A stretch of DNA of 5,692 bases from the NCBI GenBank assembly GCA_934141575.1, contig CAKPCJ010000042.1, positions 1-5,692 on the forward strand. The letters run 5' to 3'. The position numbers and the translations under genes were made by a program. Source of the DNA: an uncultured Bacilli bacterium (GTDB taxonomy: Bacteria; Bacillota_I; Bacilli_A; RF39; UBA660). This document shows, one piece after another, positions 1 through 5,619 of this stretch (positions are counted from its first letter, which is position 1; each line of letters begins with the position of its first letter). Under the pieces are notes generated by a model that worked only from the letters and a program-made list of their open reading frames with translations, made no database searches and was not told where the DNA came from.

Positions 1-72
1 TTAGTTGATAATTCTTAGTTATCCTGTATCTAAAGAGAAAAATGAAAAAATTGTTTCATAGACTTAAATGAA

Positions 73-99
73 AAATCACAATCAAGATGATTGTGATTT
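73..99. terminator. 12-bp hairpin, probable intrinsic terminator
   Basis: A perfect 12-bp inverted repeat (AAATCACAATCA / TGATTGTGATTT) closes on a 3-nt AGA loop. On the minus strand the stem is followed by a run of T (complement of the A-run at 71-75), so it works best as a terminator for a gene reading leftwards from the right. On the plus strand only the TTT that closes the stem is available, giving a weaker terminator for a gene entering from the left. It separates the upstream DNA from the promoter at 123-131. I see no supportable reading frame in 1-72. Confidence 0.6.
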
Positions 100-122
100 A
101 AGAGTAGTAACAAAATGTTTTT

Positions 123-131
123 TGGTATAAT
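123..131 (+). promoter_or_regulatory. TG-extended -10 promoter of the ABC-3C operon
   Basis: The string TGGTATAAT is a perfect extended -10 element (TGn followed by TATAAT). No good -35 hexamer sits 16-18 bp upstream, which is typical of extended -10 promoters. Predicted transcription start is near 138, leaving an 18-nt leader before the ATG at 156. It is the only convincing promoter before the four-gene cluster. Confidence 0.65.
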
Positions 132-141
132 AATTATTAAC

Positions 142-147
142 GGAGGT
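142..147 (+). promoter_or_regulatory. Ribosome binding site of the small leading gene
   Basis: GGAGGT matches the anti-Shine-Dalgarno sequence nearly perfectly and lies 8 nt before an ATG at 156. It is among the strongest sites in the window, and it is the main reason to believe that the short frame beginning at 156 is a real gene. Confidence 0.75.
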
Positions 148-155
148 TTATTAAC

Positions 156-354
156 ATGAAGATTCAGGCACCTCCTAATATAGGAGATAAATTATTTTTT
201 AATACATCGAGAAATTATTATTACCAAGGTTTTTTACCATTTTCAACTTGTTAAGATTCATTATTTAGAAGAACATATAGAATTTTGCTTAGATTATAAT
301 GTACTGTCTGTTTCTCCTAATTGTACAAAAACAATAGATATTAATAAATTTTAA
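156..354 (+). pseudogene. Small leading gene (about 65 aa), frameshifted at a T run
   Basis: From ATG 156 the frame reads MKIQAPPNIGDKLFFNTSRN and stops after 32 codons at 252-254. Another frame is open across the same place and continues to TAA 352-354, ending in ...SVSPNCTKTIDINKF. The two join into one uninterrupted 65-codon frame if a single T is removed from the six-T run at 230-235. The stop overlaps the Shine-Dalgarno of the next gene and lies 11 bp before its ATG, as expected of a first operon cistron. The joined protein has a GDKLFF start and alternating hydrophobic residues around KIHYLEEHIEFCLDYN, suggesting a small beta-rich domain. No signal peptide or membrane segment is seen. 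I do not recognise the family and assign no function; an accessory or inhibitory partner of the ABC-3C genes is conceivable. The indel may be a true mutation, a slippage switch or a homopolymer sequencing error. Confidence 0.6.
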
Positions 355-365
355 GGTAGGTTATA

Positions 366-1325
366 ATGAGTAGTATTAGATCACTTATTGAAGGATACAT
401 GAATGGAAATGCGTGGGAGGATCTGTGTGTAAAATGTTACCGTATACGGTATCAAAATGAAAATTATACATATATACCTGCGGCACAAGGTGGCGATGCC
501 GGAATAGAGGGTTTTACTCAAAACGGAATTGTTCATCAGTGTTATTGCCCAGAGCGCGAGTATTCTGATGATGAACTTTATGCCCATCAAAGAGATAAAT
601 TAACAAAAGATATAGATAAATTGTTGAATAATGGTGAGCGTTTAAGGAAATTAGGAGTTCCAACTATTGTAGAATGGCACTTTGATATTCCAGAGTATAA
701 AGATTCTCGTATTATTATCCATGCTGAATCAAAGCAAAAAGAAGTGTTGAAAGCTAAAAGTGAAAAAAGGACTAAACTTTCCTATATTTCAGATGATTTT
801 AAAATAGTTATTAAAATTGCAGAAGATTTTACGCCTGAAATAAGTAGAATAATTCGTACCAATCTTACTGATATGCGTCTTAATTTAGCAATTAAGCATC
901 AAGATACCCTAGATTGGTCAAAATGTGATTCTCAAAAAGTTGCTAATATTAGGCGTAAAGTAAAGGCGGTTATGAATACATGCGATGATAACAATCCTGA
1001 TTTAAACTATATTATTAATGCCTATGTTGATTTTTATATTAGTGGATTGGATATAATGAACACATTACAGCTTAACTTCCCAGAGCTCTACGAGGATCTT
1101 TATGGACTGGAGCAAAGCTACAAAAGAGAAGTATCAATAAGAACTCATATGAACACTAATAAGGAATTAAATCAAAGTTTATTTGATAAAATACTTAATG
1201 ATTTTCAACAGAAACTTGAAAATGACTTTTCTCGAGTGCTGTCGCAGGCATCAATAGGAGAGTTGAAACAAGATTTAGTTGCAAGTTGGTTGGCAGATTG
1301 TTCTATGGAATTTAGGGGTGTATAG
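366..1325 (+). CDS. ABC-3C effector with Mrr/PD-(D/E)xK-like nuclease domain
   Basis: This 319-residue soluble protein starts at ATG 366 with AAGGTAGG (353-360) five bases upstream. The N-terminal part carries a restriction-endonuclease-like signature: W17-E18 in the first helix, G42-G43-D44-A45-G46-I47-E48-G49, then strand HQCYCPE (57-63). This matches the GGDxGIDG...QxK layout of Mrr-type PD-(D/E)xK nucleases, but Y60 occupies the usual Lys position, so catalysis may rely on another residue (K78 and K81 in the next helix are candidates) or be altered. Residues from about 150 to 319 are mostly helical and have no recognised domain; they probably dock onto the middle component. By position and partners it is the toxic effector of an ABC-three-component system, comparable to LmuA of Lamassu. 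The presumed action is DNA cleavage on activation. The operon placement is seen; the role is inferred from the family, and the exact subfamily is uncertain. Confidence 0.75.
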   Translation: MSSIRSLIEGYMNGNAWEDLCVKCYRIRYQNENYTYIPAAQGGDAGIEGFTQNGIVHQCYCPEREYSDDELYAHQRDKLTKDIDKLLNNGERLRKLGVPTIVEWHFDIPEYKDSRIIIHAESKQKEVLKAKSEKRTKLSYISDDFKIVIKIAEDFTPEISRIIRTNLTDMRLNLAIKHQDTLDWSKCDSQKVANIRRKVKAVMNTCDDNNPDLNYIINAYVDFYISGLDIMNTLQLNFPELYEDLYGLEQSYKREVSIRTHMNTNKELNQSLFDKILNDFQQKLENDFSRVLSQASIGELKQDLVASWLADCSMEFRGV

Positions 1326-1328
1326 TAA

Positions 1329-1814
1329 ATGGTAGATAAGTTACCTTTATATGGCAATATATCATTTAATGCGAAACCCGAAGCAGTCCCTTATAATTAT
1401 CGTATAAGTTACAAGGTCTCGCAATTATGTCTAATTATGTATATATGTGGACGGGGAAATTCTTGCTCGCTGATTAAACTTCAAATGATATCTTGTGCGT
1501 TATTCTCAAGAGAAAGCATGGACAAACTTATTAATTTTTCTAATAGAATAGATGAATCCCTGATTGTCAGATTTGATCCAGCAGTGAATAGGGCACTCGA
1601 CTATGCTGTTGCATATGGATTTGTCGTTCAACAACCTACTGGGAATTTTAAATTAACGGACAATGGAAAAAGTTTCGCTGAACGAATTAAAATAGAGGGT
1701 AATTTGATGGTTACAGAAATTAAAGACCTTACTGAATTATCAAAAAAACTTACAGAAACAAGGATAAAAGAGCTTGTTGAAATCTGGGAGGATAAGTATG
1801 CTCAGGATAAATAG
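1329..1814 (+). CDS. ABC-3C middle component (winged-helix-like)
   Basis: This 161-residue protein starts at ATG 1329, three bases after the effector stop, with AGGGGTG (1314-1320) as ribosome binding site. No enzyme motif is visible. The segment from about residue 20 (NYRISYKVSQLCLIMYICGR, then GNSCSLIKLQMISCAL) through NRALDYAVAYGFVVQQPTGN and FKLTDNGKSFAERI (roughly 105-120) has the helix-helix-strand-strand rhythm of a winged helix, with TDNGKSF as the wing-adjacent strand. The C-terminus is a charged helix. Sequence, size and position between effector and ATPase fit the middle-component proteins of ABC-3C systems, equivalent to LmuC in Lamassu, which bridge the effector and the ATPase. 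Its last 17 bases overlap the ATPase gene, indicating translational coupling and a fixed stoichiometry. The role is inferred from family and context. Confidence 0.75.
   Translation: MVDKLPLYGNISFNAKPEAVPYNYRISYKVSQLCLIMYICGRGNSCSLIKLQMISCALFSRESMDKLINFSNRIDESLIVRFDPAVNRALDYAVAYGFVVQQPTGNFKLTDNGKSFAERIKIEGNLMVTEIKDLTELSKKLTETRIKELVEIWEDKYAQDK
1786..1791 (+). promoter_or_regulatory. Ribosome binding site deciding the ATPase start
   Basis: GGGAGG lies inside the 3' end of the middle-component gene, six bases before ATG 1798. It favours this ATG over the in-frame TTG at 1774, which would add eight residues without a good site upstream. Confidence 0.7.
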
Positions 1815-3837
1815 ATTGTGCATTGAAATTAATACAGTTAATGGTATTTATGGAATAGATGAACATTTTAAGGATGGATTGAACTTCGTTTCCAGTATAG
1901 ACAATACTTGCGGAAAGAGTTCTATTTTAGCAGCGATTTATTATTGTCTTGGATTTGAACAGATACTTGGAGGAGTATCTGGTATTGGAAGCAAGGTGTT
2001 AACATCTGCTTTTAAAAACACAATTGAGGACAATGGAAAGTCATGGAGTGTTACTGAGTCTGGAGCTTATCTTGAAATAAGTAACGGCCTTGAGGTTATA
2101 ACTGTATACAGAACTATTAAAACAGAGAATAAAGATAACAGGCTTATTACTGTATTTTATGGTGAGTATAATTCGCTCGGTAATCCAGAAATTCAATCTG
2201 AAGACTTTTATGTTAATATTCAAAATGCGGCTACTAGTTCTCGTGGATTTCACTCATTCTTGGAAAATTTTCTGCATTTAGAACTGCCTTTGGTGAGAAC
2301 TTCTGACGGTATCGAAAGAAAACTTTATTTGCAATTAATATTCTCGGCTATGTTTATTGAGCAAAAGCATGGGTGGTCTGATATTTTATCTGGAATGCCT
2401 ATATTTGGTATTCGAGAATCGAAAAAGCGTGTGTTAGAATACATAATCGGACTTGATACCCTCAAAAATGAGAAAGAACACGAACGACTTAATGGTATAA
2501 AAACAGAAATTGAGAACGAATGGAAAAAGCTTATACAGCAAATACAGGCAACCGTTTATTTAAATTCTTGTAATATTATTAATCTTCCAATCCATCCACG
2601 AGTTTTATCTGATAAAGAATACTCTCGTATTGTGATTTTTACTGAAACAGACTTAACTATCGAAGCAAGAAGTGAACAGTTAAGTGCCGAGTATGAATCA
2701 TTGTGTCAATTGAAGCCTCGCGTAACAGATAATTTTGAAGCAATTAGCAAAGAACTTTCAGAAACAGAGGCAACAATACTTGATTTTGAAGAAAAAGTTA
2801 AAATCTTAACACAAAAATTGTTTAGTTTAAATCAAATAATAAATCAATTAAATTCTAATATTCAACTTATTTGTGCGGATATTCGTAATAATGAGGATGC
2901 TGCCAGACTACAAAAATTTGGATCTGAACATGCAACTGAACAAATAAGTGTAAATGTTTGTCCTACTTGTAAGCAACAGATTCAAGACAACCTTTTAGAA
3001 GCAAATGTTTGTAGTGGTTTTATGAGTATTGAAGAAAATATTCGGCATCTTAAAGCACAAAAGATTATGTTGGTATTTTCACTTAATGGTCGTAAAAATA
3101 CTCGTGATGAAATTCGAAAGCAAAAACAGGACTATGAAAGTAGGCTATTGACCCTTAGGAGATTAGCACATACTTTGCGCTCTGATCTATATACCACAAC
3201 TGATGCAGAAGCATCCGAAGCAATCATGCTCAAAAAAATTGAGATAACACAAAAAATTGAGCAACTATCTCAATTAAAGAATGATTTAGCTACTTTTCTT
3301 GAAAGCCTTAGAGATTTATCGGATCGTTGGAATACATATCTGGATCAAAAAAGTAAATTGCCTAAAAAGGGAGTTTCTAAATCGGATATAGATAAAGTTG
3401 AATTGCTGAAGACTTATTTTATTAATAATTTGAGTCGTTACCATTATAGCAGTTTACCAAGTTTAGCTGAAATTGAAATCTCTAAGGAGTCATTACTTCC
3501 TACGGTCGATGGCTTTGATATGAAATTTGATTCATCTGCAAGTGACGGCATTAGAATGATTTGGGCATTTACAATGGCGCTTTTACAAGTGTCTATAAAA
3601 AAAGATGGTAATCACCCTGGTGTTATTATTTTCGATGAGCCTGCTCAGCAAAGTATTGTTCCAGAGGATATGAGAAGTTTTATTTACTCTGCAACTGAAA
3701 TTGGTTCGAAATGCCAAATCATAATGGCGATTACGCTCAATAGTAAAGAATTAATTCAAATTATAAACGATTTGGATTCAGAGAAGTATCATAAAATATC
3801 CATTACAGAAAAAGCATTTAAACATTTTGAAATTTAA
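1798..3837 (+). CDS. Rad50/SMC-like ABC ATPase of the ABC-3C system
   Basis: Starting at ATG 1798 (a TTG at 1774 is possible but less likely) this gives 679 residues. The ATP-binding P-loop is SIDNTCGKSS (33-42), with K40 and S41 at the phosphate-binding positions and the usual first Gly replaced by Ser. Two coiled-coil arms (about 297-380 and 410-515) flank a Rad50-type hook, C388-P-T-C391, expected to bind zinc at a dimer interface. The C-terminal lobe holds a divergent signature SASDGIRM (580-587) in place of LSGGQ, and the Walker B segment GVIIFDEPAQQ with D613 and catalytic E614. The usual H-loop His is not obvious near MAITLN. The arms are much shorter than in true Rad50. It overlaps the middle-component gene by 17 bp. 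The family role is ATP-dependent sensing of aberrant or foreign DNA and control of the effector, as for LmuB. Motifs are seen; the sensing role is inferred. Confidence 0.88.
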   Translation: MLRINRLCIEINTVNGIYGIDEHFKDGLNFVSSIDNTCGKSSILAAIYYCLGFEQILGGVSGIGSKVLTSAFKNTIEDNGKSWSVTESGAYLEISNGLEVITVYRTIKTENKDNRLITVFYGEYNSLGNPEIQSEDFYVNIQNAATSSRGFHSFLENFLHLELPLVRTSDGIERKLYLQLIFSAMFIEQKHGWSDILSGMPIFGIRESKKRVLEYIIGLDTLKNEKEHERLNGIKTEIENEWKKLIQQIQATVYLNSCNIINLPIHPRVLSDKEYSRIVIFTETDLTIEARSEQLSAEYESLCQLKPRVTDNFEAISKELSETEATILDFEEKVKILTQKLFSLNQIINQLNSNIQLICADIRNNEDAARLQKFGSEHATEQISVNVCPTCKQQIQDNLLEANVCSGFMSIEENIRHLKAQKIMLVFSLNGRKNTRDEIRKQKQDYESRLLTLRRLAHTLRSDLYTTTDAEASEAIMLKKIEITQKIEQLSQLKNDLATFLESLRDLSDRWNTYLDQKSKLPKKGVSKSDIDKVELLKTYFINNLSRYHYSSLPSLAEIEISKESLLPTVDGFDMKFDSSASDGIRMIWAFTMALLQVSIKKDGNHPGVIIFDEPAQQSIVPEDMRSFIYSATEIGSKCQIIMAITLNSKELIQIINDLDSEKYHKISITEKAFKHFEI

Positions 3838-3854
3838 TATATGTAATTAAATTT
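3830..3854. terminator. Weak all-AT hairpin at the operon end
   Basis: AAATTTAAT (3830-3838) and ATTAAATTT (3846-3854) form a perfect 9-bp stem around a 7-nt loop, starting just inside the ATPase stop codon. With no G-C pairs and only a short T stretch after it, it would be a poor terminator; I list it because nothing stronger follows the operon. Confidence 0.25.
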
Positions 3855-3906
3855 TGAGATAAAAAATAGCAGATATTGGTACAATTTATTCTTAATAGTT
3901 AATATG

Positions 3907-3934
3907 TTGCATAATACATAAATAATATTATAAA
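3907..3934 (+). promoter_or_regulatory. Candidate sigma-70 promoter for the dNTPase gene
   Basis: TTGCAT (3907-3912) and TATAAA (3929-3934), 16 bp apart, are reasonable -35 and -10 elements. They would start a transcript near 3941, about 80 nt before the TTG start. The region is so AT-rich that other placements are possible, and read-through from the operon upstream cannot be excluded. Confidence 0.35.
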
Positions 3935-3964
3935 GCGAATTTTGCATTATTTTTAAATAATATT
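3907..3964 (+). repeat. Imperfect 23-bp direct repeat, 35-bp period
   Basis: Copies at 3907-3929 and 3942-3964 both begin TTGCAT and end AAATAATATT, matching at 19 of 23 positions. A third TTGCAT overlaps the end of the second copy at 3963-3968. They lie 59-116 bp upstream of the dNTPase start and cover its best promoter candidate, so they could be operator half-sites; the AT-rich setting makes chance similarity possible. Confidence 0.35.
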
Positions 3965-4022
3965 GCATATTTGATTGATTATTAGAAGTTTATATTGTAG
4001 CGAACAGGGGAGAGTGATATAA

Positions 4023-4619
4023 TTGTATTGGGATAAATTATTAACACCAAAAAGGCATAGAGAAACACCTACTGTTGAAAAGACAGCTAGTGATAATAGA
4101 ACTGCTTTTAAAAAAGATTTTGATACAGTATGTAATAGTACAATTTTAAGAAGATTGCAAGACAAGGCACAAGTGTTTCCCTTAGAGGATGAGGATTATG
4201 CACGTACTCGATTAACACATTCTATAGAAGTAATGTCAATTGCTGAAAGTTTGGGAATGCAAGCTGTTAATGTTATTAATAATCACAATGTTAAATACAT
4301 AAGTTCTGATAGTAGTAATACTACTGATGTATTTAAACTAATAAATGATATACCTACTATATTAAAAACTGTAGCTTTATTACATGATATGGGCAATCCA
4401 CCGTTTGGTCATCTAGGTGAACAGATTATAGGTGATTGGTTTAGGGATAATCTTGGAATTATGACTTTTAATTCGGATAAAATGTTGGTCTTTAAGAATG
4501 GTGGGGATGCAAAAGATACCTTAGAGTTTAAATTAAATGGAAAATATGCTGAGGATCTAAAGCATTTTGAGGGTAATGCACAGTTGTTTAGGTTAGTTAA
4601 TAAGCTTAGTTGTAGATGA
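4023..4619 (+). pseudogene. dGTPase-family dNTP triphosphohydrolase, 5' fragment
   Basis: This is the first 198 codons of an HD-domain dNTP triphosphohydrolase, the enzyme class that converts dNTP (typically dGTP) to deoxynucleoside and triphosphate. The start is TTG 4023: a TAA lies directly upstream in frame, and GGGGAG (4007-4012) is a good ribosome binding site. Family hallmarks are RRLQDKAQVFPL (43-54), RTRLTHS with metal ligand H66, the H121-D122 pair in LLHDMGNPPFGH, E133, and FEGNAQLFRL near 184-193. The frame ends prematurely at TGA 4617-4619, after NKLSCR, while the family continues with a VDE-x-GMNLTY segment that is present in the +1 frame from 4597. The mismatch is one surplus base or a loss of 2 or 5 bases; relatives as I remember them carry about two more residues here, favouring a 5-base deletion near 4608. 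Arginine is mostly AGA/AGG, unlike the operon upstream. A full-length gene would be about 485 codons. Confidence 0.85.
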
Positions 4620-5484
4620 ATTTGGAATGAATTTGACATATCCTGTAATGTCAACGTTTATAAAATATCCTGTTTCATCTACAAAAATTAATGTAAACAA
4701 GTTAATAAGTAAGAAAATGGGATATTTTTCATCAGAAGAAAAAATATATGATGTTATCAATGAAGAGTTAGGACTAAATAGTCGTAGACATCCATTAGCT
4801 TTTTTGTTAGAAGCGGCAGATGATATAGCATATCTTACAGCTGATATTGAAGATGCACATCACAAAGGTATTATTTCTATGAGAAGTATAGAAGAGTACT
4901 TTAAAACTTGTGAAAATGATGAGCTCGTTGCTACTGTAATTAAATCAATGAAAGAATATAAATTAAAAGCAGAAAACATGAATTATAATGATATTGAAAA
5001 CTATGTGATTCACAGAACAAGAGTGTTAATTAAAGGACTGATGATTGATGCTGTGCATTCTGCTTTTGATGAACATTATGAATCTATAATGAGGGGAACC
5101 TTTGATAGCGAATTAATTGATGTTTCCTGTGCATCAAAAATTGCTAATATTTTAAGAAGAATTGAAAAGAATGAAATATATTATTCGCCTCAAATATTAA
5201 AAAATAAGACTAAAGCATTTTCTGTTTTAAAAAAACTTTTAGAAACATATATTCCGGCAGTTGTAAATTGGAATAAAAATGTAGATTTTGGTAAAGATAC
5301 ATCGAATAATTTGTTATATCAGTCTATTTCGAAAAACTATAGATATATTTGTGAAAACGCTAATAATAAAGCTCAAGATGAGTCAGAAGTTATATACAAT
5401 AAATTGCTATTAGTTACAGATCAGATTTCAGGTATGACAGACACACACGCTTTATCAGTATACAAAACAATAACTGCAAATTAA
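4597..5484 (+). pseudogene. dGTPase-family dNTP triphosphohydrolase, 3' fragment
   Basis: This open frame has no start of its own at the junction: LSVVDEFG precedes the first ATG (4627), which is an internal family residue (GMNLTY) with no Shine-Dalgarno before it, so separate translation is unlikely. It supplies what the 5' fragment lacks: IKYPVSSTK, KKMGYF, and EAADDIAYLTADIEDA (about residues 62-77 from ATG 4627), whose Asp completes the HD metal-binding set H66/H121-D122. The C-terminus, DQISGMTDTHALSVYKTI followed by TAN and TAA at 5482-5484, is the normal family ending, so no large part is missing. All catalytic residues survive but lie on two frames. The gene is therefore inactive unless ribosomes shift +1 near CTT-A-GTT (4605-4611) or the break is a sequencing error. 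It ends 10 bp before the tRNA-like gene. Confidence 0.82.
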
Positions 5485-5494
5485 AAAGTACTAT

Positions 5495-5565
5495 TCCCCT
5501 ACACTCGCCAGAGCGCATGACTGTTAATCATGATGTCACTGGTTCGAGCCCAGTTGGGGGAGCCA
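5495..5565 (+). tRNA. tRNA-Asn (GUU) with shortened D-arm, possibly non-functional
   Basis: The acceptor stem pairs fully (TCCCCTA with TGGGGGA, one T-G wobble), followed by discriminator G and encoded CCA (5563-5565). The anticodon arm is CATGA-CTGTTAA-TCATG, with anticodon GTT at 5523-5525 reading Asn codons. The variable loop is 5 nt, and the T-arm ACTGG-TTCGAGC-CCAGT is canonical. The D-arm is abnormal: only nine bases (5502-5510) separate the acceptor stem from GAGC, where about 14 are usual. This leaves a 3-bp CTC/GAG stem with a GCCA loop and removes the conserved GG of the D-loop that docks on the T-loop. Total length is 71 nt rather than about 76. It may be a decayed copy, a reduced tRNA carried on an accessory element, or an assembly indel. 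Identity is secure; function is doubtful. Confidence 0.8.
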
Positions 5566-5568
5566 ACA

Positions 5569-5604
5569 CAAGGCTCATAGTTCTTCTATGAGCCTTGCTT
5601 ATTT
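5569..5604 (+). terminator. Rho-independent terminator after the tRNA
   Basis: A 12-bp perfect stem (CAAGGCTCATAG / CTATGAGCCTTG, 5569-5580 and 5586-5597) closes on TTCTT and is followed by a T-rich tail, CTTATTT. It starts four bases after the tRNA CCA, so it ends the tRNA transcript and any read-through from the dNTPase gene. Confidence 0.8.
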
Positions 5605-5619
5605 ATATACAAAAATTTA

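Noticed and set aside
42..59. ATGAAA / TTTCAT inverted repeat
   Set aside because: The stem is only 6 bp and AT-rich, with no terminator tail or evident operator context.
381..590. Minus-strand 69-codon frame opposite the effector
   Set aside because: It lies wholly opposite a strongly supported gene, has no ribosome binding site and no recognisable protein character.
1774..1797. Eight-residue N-terminal extension of the ATPase from a TTG
   Set aside because: GGGAGG at 1786-1791 fits the ATG at 1798, and ABC ATPases of this type begin just before the first beta strand (MLRINRLCIEI).
2041..2253. Minus-strand 70-codon frame opposite the ATPase
   Set aside because: It is a shadow frame inside the ATPase coding region with no start signals.
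3838..4022. CRISPR-like or origin-like repeats in the AT-rich spacer
   Set aside because: There are only two imperfect 23-bp copies with a 12-bp gap, no conserved palindromic repeat, and no DnaA-box or Rep context.
3953..4165. Minus-strand frame across the spacer and the dNTPase start
   Set aside because: It overlaps the conserved dNTPase N-terminus. Its hydrophobic stretch comes from antisense AT-rich codons and no promoter or ribosome binding site supports it.
4409..4654. Minus-strand 81-codon frame opposite the dNTPase
   Set aside because: It is antisense to the HD-domain coding sequence, with no initiation signal.
5495..5565. tRNA 3' end as an integration att site
   Set aside because: No second copy of the tRNA 3' end and no integrase are seen in the window, and the operon lies on the 5' side of the tRNA, opposite to the usual integration arrangement.
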